A stretch of 64,000 nt of DNA from Hypericum androsaemum (Eukaryota; Streptophyta; Magnoliopsida; Malpighiales; Hypericaceae). Positions 1 through 11,963 of the stretch are shown piece after piece (positions within the stretch are counted from its first letter, which is position 1; the number at the start of each line of letters is the position of its first letter). The position numbers and the translations under genes are program-made. The stretch spans positions 1,999,001-2,063,000 of the forward strand of contig OZ023182.1 of the NCBI GenBank assembly GCA_963995505.1. Direction: 5' to 3'. The notes beneath the pieces were generated by a model that did no database searches, was not told the DNA's origin, and saw only the letters and a program-made list of their open reading frames with translations.

Positions 1-1576
1 ACCCGTCAAGCGAGTTTGAGGGTGGCTGAATATGCTTTTCACTATGCTAAGTCGCATGGACGAGAGAGAGTTTCAGCTATACACAAGGCTAATATCATGC
101 AGAAGACTGATGGGCTTTTCCTCAAGGTTTTGTTGGACTTTTGTTTTTCTTCAAGAATGATCGACTGTTGGGTGAAGTGGCTTGTACTAAGTCAACAATT
201 TTCCTGCAGTGCTGTCGCGAGGTTGCAGAGAAGTACCCTGAGATAACATACGAAGAAGTTGTCATTGATAACTGCTGTATGATGGTATGTGTGATCCATT
301 CTGATGGTGTATTAGTCAACCATGTTGGTGAATTGTCAAGAAAATGTGCTATCTATGTTGTGTTTGCCATAATGTGATGAGATTCTAGAGTGAACCTAGA
401 CTTGTAGTTGCGAAAAGATTCCAGATTTACCTTTACGTTGTTATGATATCCGCTGTTGAGCTGGATAGCATGAGAAACATCTTATTCTTTGTTTTCCGTT
501 TCAGCTTGTCAAGAATCCCGCATTATTTGATGTACTGGTGATGCCTAACCTTTACGGAGACATCATCAGTGACCTTTGTGCAGGATTGATTGGTGGCTTG
601 GGCTTGACACCAAGGTATATCCACAACTTTCTTCACGAGCGATAATTTTTCTTTCCTGCCATCTTACAGTAGTTTGATTGCAGCTGCAACATTGGTGAGG
701 GTGGAATTGCTCTCGCTGAAGCTGTTCATGGCTCTGCACCTGATATTGCAGGGAAGGTTGGTTTCCAGAATTACTTTAGCCATCTCAATTCTCAAAAGTC
801 TATCTCTTAAGTAGATCCTTGATATATCCCTCACGTATTTAGAAATGGCCTAATGGTGTAGTATTAGATTTATCTATCATTCTTGAAGATCTTTATGCGT
901 TTACTGTCGTAGTGGCTATAACCTATGGCTGGAAAATTTGACGTGTCGGCATTATCCATGACATTGTTTAAATGTTAACATTAATCATTCTTTGTTAGCC
1001 TGATCAACTTGTCTTGAGATATTCACAGTATTTTTTGCATTTACTCATTTATGCCCTTTGTTTTCTTGTTGGGTTGAACATATACAAAGTTTTTACTTGG
1101 TACAAATTGTTCATATTCATAGTCACTGGGATGTCATGCCTATATTTTTTGATCCTTGGCCTTTCTGGTTTGAATCTATCGCTCTTCTGAACTGCATGTT
1201 ATCTCTTGATGATGGATCAGTGTTGTTTAATGATACTCTGCAATTTTTGCTAAAGACTTGCATTTTCCCTCATATTAAGTACCGTAGATCCTCTGTCTCT
1301 GAACTAGTTGCTTTGTTATTTTTCATTTTTCTGACATTGCCCTTCCACAATCCGAACTGATCTTATGCGTAGAATTTGGCAAATCCAACTGCATTGCTGC
1401 TGAGTGCTGTCACAATGTTGCGCCACTTAGAGCTCAACGACAAGGCGGAGATGATCCAGGATGCTATCCTGAAGACAATTGCAGAGGGCAAGTACCGAAC
1501 CGCTGATCTGGGTGGCAGTTCATCGACGACAGACTTCACTAAAGCTATAATCGGCCATCTTGGAAGGAGGTCTTGA
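1..1576 (+). CDS. IDH5: NAD-dependent isocitrate dehydrogenase catalytic subunit, 3' part (5 exons)
   Basis: This is the C-terminal half of the catalytic subunit of mitochondrial NAD+-dependent isocitrate dehydrogenase, which oxidatively decarboxylates isocitrate to 2-oxoglutarate in the TCA cycle. Exons read at 1-126, 210-284, 505-614, 684-756 and 1373-1576, all with GT-AG introns and consistent phase, giving 195 residues. The N-terminal half and the start lie left of the window. Visible motifs are [35 protein letters not shown], the isocitrate/isopropylmalate dehydrogenase signature beginning [10 protein letters not shown], and [12 protein letters not shown]. The GDIISD stretch with its acidic residues marks the catalytic subunit; from memory, the regulatory subunits of the plant enzyme have a diverged sequence there. 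The C-terminus ends GHLGRRS. The fourth intron (757-1372) is unusually long for this gene. No frameshift or stop is seen, so the gene looks functional. Confidence 0.93.
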
Positions 1577-1990
1577 AGAGGATATTTTTGGCCAGATTGT
1601 TTCCTATTCCTGTCATACCCTTTCATTGTTTTCTACTTCTAATCTAAGTGGAAGTCCATTTAGCCAGGAATTGGACCTGGGTCAGTATTTATGGGATGGA
1701 AATAAATAAATAAAACTGCTACAGTATTATGGTTATATAGAAAACCTACCCAGTTACTTTGAGAAAAGGATTCGGTTTCGTCCCTGTTTAATTGGAACGT
1801 TCCCCTTCCAAAAGTTTGTAATATGTCCAAAATGGACGAGTATTTTCTTTTCCGTATCTTTTGTGACGTATTTCGAAATCTCTTATTTGGTAGTAGAAGA
1901 TTCGCTGGGGTAACTAGGCAACATTGGCCGTCTTCGGATTCCAAGGGTTGCTCATACACTATCCTATCTTGTTCGCCCTAATTTTTTATC
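1577..1990. other. 3' flank of IDH gene
   Basis: This is the 3' untranslated region and downstream flank of the IDH gene. AATAAATAAATAAA around 1700 could supply a polyadenylation signal. I see no other gene. Confidence 0.5.
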
Positions 1991-1994
1991 TTTT

Positions 1995-2400
1995 GGCATT
2001 CAACTAAATAACATGATCAAGTAAAAAACATGGTCACTAAATTATTTTTTCTCTTTTATGGTCACTGATTTATACTAAGTTACTTAGATGTGGTCACTTT
2101 GATTATTTTTCAATCGGAATTCTTCCAGGATGCAAAAAAAAATAATGGGGTGTTAGATTTTCATGTTTTGTCTTGTTATATTTCCTTTGCTTTTTTAGGG
2201 GGGTTAGATTTCCTTTGCTATGCGCCAAAACGTTGTATTCTCCGGCAAAAACGGCGAGACCCATTTTATTTTTTGAATTCGAGAAAAATTCTAGCTAAAA
2301 AATGACTGGAATGATTATACATGTATAAAAATATATAAAAAAAATAACTTGGTGATTATGAAAAAAATTATCAAAAATTAGTTACCATTGGTATTTTTTA
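1995..2400. mobile_element. Possible degenerate inverted-repeat DNA transposon
   Basis: GGTCACTAAATTATTTTTTC near 2033 and the reverse complement of the segment near 2345-2390 (GGTAACTAATTTTTGATAAT) look like diverged arms of an inverted repeat of about 60 bp. No clean target duplication is visible. The short reading frame inside has no recognisable domain. Confidence 0.3.
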
Positions 2401-4300
2401 CCCTTACATTAACCAACACTCTTTGACAAGCTAGTGAGATCAGCACCCAAACAGCGGAAAATTTATAATGCTCGGTGGCTAGAATTTTACCAAGTGATAA
2501 TTTTTTTATACTAGGCTCTACAAAATCTATTTTCTCCATTCAAAATTTTATTGAAAAATTAATAATTCAAATTAAGATACTTGGATCGTCATAAAATTAC
2601 TCATCAATAACTTTAGATTCATATTTATATACATACCAAGACTCGCCGGGGCAGGCAATTTATGTTTCTTCCAGCCTTCCATATTTGATTTACAACCAAA
2701 GTTGCCAAGTGCAACACATTTATGGCTAATACAAAAAAAAATGTACATAATCTCTTGGAGTGCTACAAAAATAGTATTTTCTTCTTCACCTAAAAAAAGA
2801 GGTATTTTCTTCAACCGAGGAAAACGGAAGAAAGACAATTTTACCTCATCACCTTATGATTCATGCATTCTCCTTCCTTTCTCCCCAATGACCATTCGAT
2901 AATCTCAGAAAAAAAAAAACAACAAAATATCGTTTTCAGCTACCTCAGGGGATCTCGAATACCTCCAACAACAGTAAGCCTTGGTTATTACAAGCAATTA
3001 ATGTTCCAAAAATGCAATGAAACCAATTTTAAGGCATGTGATTTTGTGGGCACCTTCTTTAAATTCCCTCAGCCAATAGAGGAATTAAAAAAAAAGATTG
3101 GTTCTATGTGTCCAAAGATTTTTGTCCCTTGTCTTAGATTTGACACGGTGAATTGGCAGGGAAAAGGGGAGATTGATGACGTAGAAGAGGAAAAAGGAAG
3201 GGCTGCTTCTCCTCGCCGATAACCTGCAGGAAGGCGGGGCCTCGTTGCTTACAGAGTTACAGGTGCGAATTTCAGAATTATAGTTTCATTGCTCAAAATC
3301 TTACACTACTTGTCACGAAGAATGAATCGAGTACCATCCTATTTTATTTAGGACCGCTCTTTCAGTTGTGTATTTTACATTCGTAAGAGTTGAATATAAA
3401 TTATTTAAAAAAATAAGTTTTACATCTCATACCAACTTACGAACGTATCTTATTGACCATCAAGCGATAGTCATTCCCCAGAATCTTATAAAATCCATCA
3501 ATGTGATGTTTCTGTTGCGTATAAGCAATTACAACCCAATTTCTACTTACCAAAAGAAAACATCCAAGCAATTGCAACGCAGCCCATATCTCTGATCGAT
3601 TAGACTATTAATCTCGGAATTGGAAAAATACAAAGAACTGCCTTGTCTTTTTTTTCTTATTAATTATTTTTTTAATTTTTTATTGTACTCTATTTTAGGA
3701 GGTGACTCTTCCAATAATTTTTTTTACATTCGTAAACTCTGAACCTAATTTTTTTATATGAATCCAATTTTCTTACAATCAACTCAGCCACGGCTCTTAT
3801 TAATTTTCTTTGAATGTATACAATTTTCTTGAAAAGAAATGGAACGAATATTCAACACGTCTCACAATCTTGGCACTAATTAATAGTTTATTAGCAAGAC
3901 AAGCCTTGATTGCAGATTAGGTTGCTTATCCAATTTGAAAACGCGACATGATGATAAAGCTTATAAAAATAACCAAAGCTTGTCCTAGTCCAACTCAGGT
4001 TCAGAAATTTAGTTTAGCTGGGCGATTAGTTTTTTTTTCTGCTGGTGCAGAATGAGTTTAAACAACAATTCTTCTCTAAATTGGGTATATTTATAAAATA
4101 GGTGTATTACATAAATGACTGCATTTAAAGTGTGACAAGTGTGAGAATTCAAATAAGAACCAAGTCTATCTCACTTTAAAATGCACCTATTTTGTAAAAA
4201 AAATTACTTATTTTGACTTTTTTTTTGCTGTAAGGGTGTATTCGGCACATATCTTGGGCAGAATAAAACTGAACTGAACAATCTATTTTAGTTTTTTTTG
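2401..4300. other. AT-rich intergenic DNA
   Basis: I see only AT-rich intergenic sequence. The reading frames at 2572-3222 and 3368-3595 are short, AT-biased and lack any recognisable domain, so I do not call genes here. Confidence 0.5.
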
Positions 4301-4304
4301 GTTT

Positions 4305-4495
4305 ATAACTGCTTGGTATCCGGTTTACTGGCACGACTAATCCAAGTTCGAGTCAGATAGGACCTTTGAAAGGTGGCAAAGCTCTTCCAACAAGTATTTA
4401 ACACTGCTGCATTCCCAAGGACTCGAACCCGAGATCTTAGTTAAGCTAGAACAACTCTCTCAACAATTGATCTATGTACTTATTGATAACAATCT
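4305..4495 (-). mobile_element. tRNA-derived SINE (family A), copy 1
   Basis: Read on the minus strand this has a tRNA-like 5' part: an A-box-like stretch (TAGATCAATTGTTGAGAGAG, complement of about 4454-4473) and a B box GGGTTCGAGTCC (complement of 4419-4430). A conserved body then includes GTGTTAAATACTTGTTGGAA and GAGCTTTGCCACCTTTCAAA. The same body recurs at about 8690, 33378, 46010 and 60035 and in weaker copies elsewhere. The pol III promoter layout plus dispersed copies is typical of plant SINEs. This is the best-preserved copy for the B box. Confidence 0.7.
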
Positions 4496-5975
4496 ATTTT
4501 AGTTGTTCTGGTTATAGTTTGGTAGTAACCATACATTGAGTACTAAACTTCTTTATAAGAAAAGAATATATGTTGTATATAATAAATGAAAAGAGATATA
4601 ATAGAAAAAGAAGAGGTGTAAGCAGAAGGAAACACAAAAATAAATTAGGTAAGCTTAATTTGGTAACAAAGTAAGATAAAAAACAAAAAATAACAGTCCA
4701 TGAAAATTTATGGGACAGAGATTAGGACTTGGAACAAACTTTTATTTGTGCAAGCCCTTTTCTGCATATAGTACAAAACTTCTTAATTCTATCTTATCTA
4801 ATTTATCCTAACAAACACACCATAAAAATACTCTTATGCACCAAAACCGGACTAGAAGTCAAATGCGGCAGGTTTTAAATTTAGTCCAAGTTTTGGCTCA
4901 TTCTAGGCCTTTGCTAAAAAATGTGAAAAGGCTGGATATATTATTCTCTCTGACATGTGGTTCACATATGCTAACGGTGCAGTCCATTTGTCGCCACTCT
5001 GTCCAGGCCACCTACTATTGCGATTAGGACGATCATACTCATCCTTCTCTTACAAAGTTTTGGAGCTTTTAATCAAACAAAAAACATTCTGGGTGAGTGG
5101 TAAGGGTAATTTTGCTACCGCCGCTAATAAGAGTTAATTTAAGTAGTAATTGATTTAGATTTATTTAAATTAACAAAATTTTTGCTTTCGTAGAACAGAT
5201 ACCTTACTGCTCACATTTTTGAAGAATAATAATGTCTCCCTTTAAAATTTTAATGAGTGTGTACAACTGTTACTGTTAATACTTGTTTGGTTAAATTGAT
5301 TGAATTTGATTGATGAGTACTCTTTTTTATCGCAATTTTTTATTAATAAATTTTGTCATAGTAGAATTTTATTTAAACCAGCGGTCCTAAACTCACAGAA
5401 GAATTTAATACTAAGTAAATTTTAAATAATAGTTATAAAAAACTTAAGGTGACCTTTTATTTTGTAAGTAAGGTGGCGTTCTTAATTATACCATTGGACC
5501 GCTTTGCATAATCATAAACATTATAAATTAGGCAATACATATTCAAAATATATTATTAGTCGACAAGTTGAATGTTGTTTCGTGATTCACGTGAGAACCA
5601 TTATTGGGGAGAAAAAGCGGTGGTTGGCTAAGCCTGTTCACCTGAACAAATAATGAGAAAAATCAAAATATGCTACAGAAAGTGAACTAAGAATTGGACA
5701 AATAATCCAGCGTCGCCCTTTTGTCTGGACATCAATCAATACCATAAATAAGGCCACGACAAAATAACAAAACGAGTTCATGATTTTAAAATCCTTTCTC
5801 CCCCTTCAAATGCTATCCTTACCATATTATAAAACCTATCACATTGACTATTATTTGCCAAACTCAGTCGGATTTTGTAATTATGATTTTGCCAAACATT
5901 TTTGGGTAAATGTTAAATTTTCATTATTTCCTTATATTTTATGAAAAGAATTAATGATCCAAAAATTTCACTTGC
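4496..5975. other. AT-rich intergenic DNA upstream of transporter gene
   Basis: I see no gene here. The reading frames at 4836-5137 look like chance. The stretch contains the distal promoter region of the downstream transporter gene. Confidence 0.5.
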
Positions 5976-5983
5976 TATAAAAT
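5976..5983 (+). promoter_or_regulatory. Candidate TATA box of polyol transporter
   Basis: TATAAAAT lies about 280 bp upstream of the ATG at 6258 and ahead of a CT-rich leader (CTCTCTCTCTCTC near 6062-6076). Just before the ATG, TTTTCCTACAG ends at 6252 after a pyrimidine-rich stretch. It looks like a 3' splice site, so the leader may contain an intron; this would explain the TATA-to-ATG distance. Confidence 0.35.
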
Positions 5984-6257
5984 AACGTTCATAAAATAAC
6001 TTTCCTTATGGATATCCTTCTCTCTAAAAAAGTTGAAGGGAGTGTGCCTGGCATGCGTTCGATCTCTCTCTCTCTCCGACCAAAAAAAAAAATCTCTCTC
6101 CAGAAAGCTGCTTTACGAAATTAAAAGTCCAAAAGGGTCTCGCTGTGATTCCACTTTTTTGGGGTATGCATATTTATGTGTCGTCTTCTTTAATAATTTT
6201 GATCTGGGTGCTTCTCCTTTTAATTTGAGATTTTTTTAATGTTTTCCTACAGTAGCC

Positions 6258-7927
6258 ATGAAGTTGGATCCCGGGTTGGAATCAGAGAAACATGGCAAAT
6301 ACCATCCACTTGCACGGTCAGAATGTGACGAGGCAGAGCCCAAGCAAGAGAAGAAGAAGCATCCCATCAATAAGTATGTTCTTGCCGGCTCGGTGCTGGC
6401 ATCCACCAATTCGATTCTCCTGGGATATGGTAAGTCCTGTTCGAGTTTCCATCCGTTAAGATTACCACATCGCTAGTTAGTTCGCAGACCCGTCACATAA
6501 ACATAAATGTTGCAGATATTGGTGTAATGAGTGGAGCTGTGCTTTACATTAAGGACGACCTGAACATAACATCAACTCAGATGGAGATATTGGTAGGCTG
6601 TCTTAATCTGTGTTCCTTGTTCGGATCACTGACGGCCGGAAGAACGTCCGATTCGATAGGCCGCCGCTACACCATTGTCCTGGCTGCATCAACCTTCCTG
6701 ATCGGAGCGATCCTGATGGGGTTTGCACCTTCTTTTATGTTCCTGATGGCCGGGAGGGTCGTGGCCGGAATCGGTGTTGGCTACTCCCTGATGATCGCTC
6801 CCGTCTACACTTCCGAGCTCTCCCCCGCGATGACCCGAGGCTTCCTCTCCTCGCTCCCCGAGGTCTTCATCAACGTCGGGATCCTGCTCGGATACATCTC
6901 CAACTATGCTCTGTCAAGCCTGCCCGAGACAATCAACTGGCGGCTGATGCTTGGACTAGCAGCATTCCCGGCTATAATCGTCGCGCTAGGCGTCTTGGTC
7001 ATGCCCGAGTCCCCCCGCTGGCTCGTGATGAAAGGCCGGATCGCCGAAGCCAGGGAGGTCCTGATCAAGACCACAGACAGCGCAGAGGAAGCAGAGCTCA
7101 GACTAGCTGAAATGATAGAAGCCGCTTCGGGTTCAGGAAAATGGGGCGGCAAATCGTCCTGGACCGAGCTGCTCCTCCGCCCGTCTCGCCCGCTTCGTCG
7201 CATTCTAATCGCGGCCATCGGGATCAACTTCTTCATGCAGGCGTCAGGCAACGACGCTGTAGTCTACTACAGCCCCGAAGTGTTCAAGGACGCAGGTATA
7301 ACAAGCAGGCAGCAACTCGTCGGAGTCACAATCATAATGGGCCTAGCCAAGGCATCATTCTCTCTAGTGTCAGCTCTGTTCCTGGACCACACCGGAAGGC
7401 GGCCACTACTGATGCTCGGCTCGTCGGGCATGGCCGTGTCGCTGGCCGCACTCGGCCTCGGCTCCAGCTACCTCCAGCATTCCTCCACCAAGCCCACCTG
7501 GGCCATCGCCTTGTGCATAGTCGCAGTTTGCGCAGACGTTTCCTTCTTCTCAATTGGGCTTGGGCCCATAACTTGGGTCTACTCATCGGAGATTTTTCCG
7601 ATGAGATTTAGGGCCCAAGGTTCAAGCCTCGCAGTTTCTGTGAACCGGCTGGTGAGTGGAGTAGTGGCCATGACATTTCTAAGCATCTCCAAGCAGTTGA
7701 CTTTTGGTGGCATGTTCTTTGCACTTGCCGGTGTAATGGCGGTTGCTACGGTCTTCTTCTACTTGTACTTGCCTGAAACTAAAGGCAAGACTCTGGAAGA
7801 GATCGGGTCCCTGTTTGAAGGCAAGGTCAACGACCATCAGAAGAATTTTGAACGTCTTCTTGGTCAGGATTCTAGTACAAGTAGTTCTTTTACATTGGTA
7901 GCGCCCTTGAGTAAGGACAATCATTGA
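6258..7927 (+). CDS. PLT5: Polyol/monosaccharide:H+ symporter, PLT5-like
   Basis: This is a plasma-membrane proton symporter of the major facilitator superfamily (sugar-porter family) expected to move linear polyols, inositol and monosaccharides. Exons are 6258-6429 and 6516-7927 (GT-AG intron of 86 bp, split Asp codon at residue 58), giving 527 residues, the usual length for plant PLTs. Hallmarks are GRTSDSIGRR (about residues 99-108, loop 2-3), PESPRWL (about 221-227, after helix 6), DHTGRRPLL (loop 8-9), SSEIFPMRFR and LPETKGKTLEEI (about 476). About twelve hydrophobic helices are visible. The N-terminus is hydrophilic and rich in Lys and Glu before helix 1, as in AtPLT5. The start is the first in-frame ATG and gives the canonical N-terminus. 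GC is clearly higher from about 6780 to 7560 than in the ends of the gene. No disruptions are seen. Substrate is inferred from the family. Confidence 0.93.
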
Positions 7928-8689
7928 CTCCTGTAAAAAAAATTCCAACAAGATTCGATTTCTTTATTTTCATGTGGTGATTTCGAGGTATGGTTATTTT
8001 GGAGACTATATCGTATGAGAGATGAATCGAGTAATTGAGATTTGAGATCCCATCTCCATGTTCCACTTAGGGCGCTAAAAATTGATGTTGTTGGGCTGTT
8101 TATAAATGTTTTCCCAACAAGAATGTGTCCAGGCCCACGAGTGGGAATCTCTTTTTCAAGCCCACCACTTGAATCTCCGTTTTGGGCTTGTCATTTGTTT
8201 GTTCCAGACAAACCAGCCCAACTTCATTAGTGTCGAAAGTAAGCCCAACTCCTTTATTTTGTTGTGTTTAGGCAACTCTTCATTTAATGTCTTTTTTATA
8301 AGTACTCTTTTTTTAATTGTCTTTTTTTATAAGTACTCTTCATTAAGGCTGATTCTTGAAAATTTTAAATCTTAAAGTTTTTAGGTTCTGCATCCACATT
8401 TTGACAGTAATTTGAAGGAATAGTTTTCAGTATAATTCTACCATAGATTTTTTTTTTGTTCAGAAACAGTTGATTTTTAGACATTTAGTAAACTAAATTA
8501 ATCCAAATTTGAAAACAACATGACTGATAAAATTCTTCTTATTGAATTTTAACACCAAATTTTCGAACTCGAGGTTAAGACTTAATTTAATTTTAAAAAA
8601 ACTTGTCATTGGTGGTATGATAAGGATAAGCACAAGGAATTTTCACGCACATATGTGTATGATCATGGGATTCATCAATTATCATATAT
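7928..8689. other. Intergenic DNA, 3' flank of transporter
   Basis: This is 3' flank and AT-rich intergenic sequence with a short tandem duplication around 8285-8345 (TTTTTTATAAGTACTCTT twice). No gene is seen. Confidence 0.5.
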
Positions 8690-8875
8690 TCATTTGGATC
8701 AATTGATAAGAGAGTTGTTCTATTTTAACCAAGTCCCAGCTTCGATTTCTTGGGTACGCAACTGTGTTAAATATTTATTGGGAGAGCTTTGCCACCTTTC
8801 AAATGTGCTACTTGGTTCGAATTGAATTAGTCAGTCCAGTTGGCCGAATACCAATAATTAAAGCAAAAATATATG
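8690..8875 (+). mobile_element. tRNA-derived SINE (family A), copy 2
   Basis: The A-box-like GGATCAATTGATAAGAGAG starts at 8697. A decayed B box GCTTCGATTTC lies at about 8739. The family body GTGTTAAATATTTATTGGGA with GAGCTTTGCCACCTTTCAAA follows, and the copy ends near GGCCGAATACCAATAATTAAAGC. It is in the opposite orientation to the copy at 4305-4495. Confidence 0.65.
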
Positions 8876-9236
8876 TGTATATATAGATTTACAGTATTAT
8901 AGTACTCTATGTAGAAAACTGACAAAATCCTCTATACTTGACCGAATCGTAATCTATATCATAATCAATCGTGAGACCCACTACTCTTCACGTAAAATTC
9001 ACCAAATTTTATACACCTGGGTATGAGAAAATTTTGTGATAGTTTTTTATAAATATGATTAGATATATTTAATGGTTAAGATTTAATAGTTATCAATTGA
9101 TAATTTTATGCAGATCTTACACAATTCACTTTTTATCTACTACATACTCATTAAATAATTAATAGTTCAAATATTATCAACTTCAACTATTATCAAGAAA
9201 TCATCCCGTGCGAGAACCATGAAGCTCTAGTCGAAC
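8876..9236. other. AT-rich intergenic DNA
   Basis: Nothing recognisable is seen. The stretch borders the truncated copia element on its right. Confidence 0.4.
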
Positions 9237-10379
9237 TTCAACAAACTCTACCTTGACGAAGTACTGCCCCATGAAGAACTACGAGATCGTGCAAAATCAA
9301 ACTGACTCTACCGACTCCACCTCGAACCGTAAATACACCGCCATCAATAAAATCATCTCCACTTTCTTACCACCTTTTTTGTTCAATCACTTAAAACCAG
9401 CCCCTAAGCTCGAGCTTCCAAGCTTGATTGGCCTATTTTCTCCAATCTCTATCGAACTCCAACTAGCAAGTGCACCTGCTGAAACAACCTTGCGAGTAAT
9501 AGACACACCTTCTATTTTTCGGTCAGCCCCATGCTCTGCAACCTCAAACTGCTTCTCCGTTGGACCTTCTTGCCTCATACCAATGTTACGTGCCATAGCA
9601 TACAAAGAGCAACCTTTTGTTCCACCAAGTAGAACCCTCAACATGCCACAAACTCTACTGTTCGGCCTTGAGTGGGATACCTGATTTGCCTGTGGTGCTA
9701 CCAACGGCTTCGCATGCCTAATGTCAAACCTACCCAACACCTGTGACGTGTACGTCCTTTTAGACAACCATAGCGGGCCCAACTAACAATGCTTCTCCGA
9801 GACAATTACGGCTCTTTGCCAATCATACCTCTACGAAACAACCATAGCTTGCTATCCATGCCTTCGCAAATTCTAACTACACTCAAACCATCTATGTCAA
9901 GACTTTGCTCCCTCATACGAACCAACCTTATATGACCTGAGCTTTTTCTCTCTCCATCGGAACCCAATAATGTTCTACCTACAACAATGTCCCCACTAAC
10001 CTGTAGGTATTCATTGCATCTCTTTCACCTTTCATCACCATCATAGTATCATCATCCACCTCAATTAGCCCGCCAACAATCTTATAGCCATACCCGCTAC
10101 AATCCAAGGCTCCTAATGAGATCAAATTCCTCTCCAACTTCCGAACATGCCTAACCCACATAATTTTTTCTGAACACCATCCCACATCTTGATCCGGATA
10201 TCACCTATGCCAATAATTTTACAAGTAGAACCATCACACATATTCACCATACCTGAATCAAAGAATTTGTAGGTGTCGAACTAACCCCTCTTGGACGTCA
10301 TGTGGAAAGAACAGGCGTTATCCAAAATTCAAAAATCAGAAAGATTTGGACCTAATAAGACAGAAAGAACATCGCCATT

Positions 10380-11163
10380 CGACTCGTCTAAATATGAGAC
10401 CATATTCACGGAACCCGATCCTTTTCTCTCGCAACCCTAGTTCTTCTCGGACAATCCTTCTTCACGTGCCCTTTTTCTCCGCACTCGAAGTAATTTCCTT
10501 TGAACTTCCTTGACCCCTACTTGGATCCCTTCCCATCTCTTTCTCCTCCTCGACCATGACTACCCCTCGCAACTAGCCCCACTACTTGATCATTGCCAGT
10601 TTTCCTCATTTGATGAAATCCTAGCAGAGCACTTGTGATATCTTTCAACACCAGAGACTCCTTTTCCCAAGTTATAGTTGTAACCAAATTTTCGTAGGAG
10701 CCCGGTAAGGAATTCAGGAGCAACAATGTCTTGTCTTCTTCCTCGAACTTCACATCAACCTTTTCTCAAGTCGCTCACAAGTTGACTTAAACCATTAATG
10801 TGTTGGCTTAAATCTGAGTCCTCCTTCATCTTGATCCCGTACAATCTTTGCTTAAGATAAAACTTGTTCGACAAAGACTTAGACATACACCTTGCCTCCG
10901 ATTTCTTCCAAACCTCAGCTGGTGACTCCTCATCTATGACGTGATACATCACATCGTCCGCCAAGCACAAGCGAATCGTCGCCAGCGCATTGGCCCCCAT
11001 CTCCTTCTACTCTTGCTCCTCCATCTTCTCAGACTTCTTCTCTGAGAGCGCGATGACCATCACTTGTTACACGAGGAGATTCTTGACACGCCTTTGCCAT
11101 AACCCGAAATTCGATGAACCATCGAACTTCACAAGAGCAAAATTTGCACCGCCCGACATCATC
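10380..11163 (-). pseudogene. Copia gag with decayed zinc knuckle and protease
   Basis: Minus-strand frames read GGANFALVKFDGSSNFGLWQ, then VWKKSEARCMSKSLSNKFYL and LLLNSLPGSYENLVTTITW, which are typical of copia gag (UBN2 family). Further on, a zinc knuckle reads YFECGEKGHVKKDCP with its first Cys position replaced by Tyr, and a protease-like ILDNACSFHMT follows where the active site should read DSG(A/C). Stops and frame changes interrupt the frame near 11011 and 10755 and beyond 10517. It is a non-functional retroelement gene. Confidence 0.75.
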
Positions 11164-11185
11164 TAACCTTAGCTCTGATACCACT

Positions 11186-11506
11186 TGTTAAGAATTCAAC
11201 AACTTAGAGAATAAAATGTGCAAATAACACAGACGCAAGAGATTACGTGGTTTGACCTAATGCCTACATCCACAGGGAGAAAGGAGAATTTTTATTGATG
11301 GATCCGAGTCACAAAGCAATAACTAACCCTAGGATAACACATCCTTATATAATAGACGAACTCTTGAAGTACAAAAAACCTATTTAGGTCAAATTAAGAG
11401 TTTGAAACAAGAGTAAAAATTAAACTGAAAAAATCTGTCTCGCATCATTGGCGATCGCTAGTTTAATGGCGTCCGCCACTTGGCGATTTCTTCGCTACAC
11501 TCAACA
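11186..11506 (-). repeat. LTR of copia fragment
   Basis: In plus orientation it begins TGTTAAGAATTC and ends CACTCAACA, so the minus-strand LTR begins TGTTGAGTGTAGCG. It lies directly beside the primer-binding site and is therefore the 5' LTR. The segment GGCGATCGCTAGTTTAATGG with neighbouring GGCG motifs resembles the LTR that begins at 63559, suggesting related families. Confidence 0.7.
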
Positions 11507-11963
11507 ATATGGAGGAAGCAAGCCACTTAATTATGCATGCTGATTTAACTCACAAGTTCACGAGGTGACAATTCAGATTTTGAAAGGTGAAATTCGTATT
11601 TCGAAAGTGTCCACCGACCACCACTCCCTTGCATACATCTAAGGTAAGGTTGGTGGTGTTCAGCCATTTTCAACAAATTCATGTCTGCAATTGTTTCTTC
11701 ACGAGACAATAGTAAATTTTATCCCTTAAAAAAAGACAATAGTAAATTGTCGTTTCACTTGTCCTCAAGCTATACATGTGCATAAAGCCTAATGCCGTGT
11801 AACGTTCCGGAATTTAAACCAATCTGCCTAATTTTTTTTACAAAAAAAAGTTTTATATGTGCTTGTTATATATATTCGAAGTTGTGGTATTTAAAGTCGA
11901 TTACGGTCGAATTTTATTAATTAGTGGTTCTTCCAGTAATGAATTTTCTATTAATAGAATGCA
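11507..11963. other. Intergenic DNA
   Basis: No gene or delimited repeat is seen. Confidence 0.4.

Larger units (their letters stand above)
9237..11506 (-). mobile_element. Truncated, internally deleted Ty1-copia (Tnt1-like) retrotransposon
   Basis: On the minus strand this carries an LTR (11186-11506, TG...CA, 321 bp), a primer-binding site complementary to initiator tRNA-Met (TGGTATCAGAGC, complement within 11167-11183), gag, a zinc knuckle, protease, the pre-integrase segment and then the C-terminal end of reverse transcriptase (LWLSKRTYTSQVLGRF, about 9740-9780). Most of integrase and reverse transcriptase is missing between about 9790 and 9970. The other LTR is not recognisable; a possible LTR start (TGTTGA on the minus strand, at about 9237-9243) marks the left limit. 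Many stops and frameshifts show it is dead. Confidence 0.8.

Noticed and set aside
1058..1360. Frame within the long fourth IDH intron
   Set aside because: It lies between well-defined splice sites, is rich in Phe/Leu from T-rich intron DNA and has no domain.
3368..3595. Possible small gene
   Set aside because: Composition and codon use match AT-rich noncoding DNA; no domain or conserved motif.
6610..7611. Long frames overlapping the transporter on both strands
   Set aside because: They are shadow frames in GC-rich coding DNA; only the 6258-7927 frame has family motifs.
8690..8875. A tRNA gene
   Set aside because: A and B boxes are present but the arms cannot pair into a cloverleaf and a long SINE body follows.
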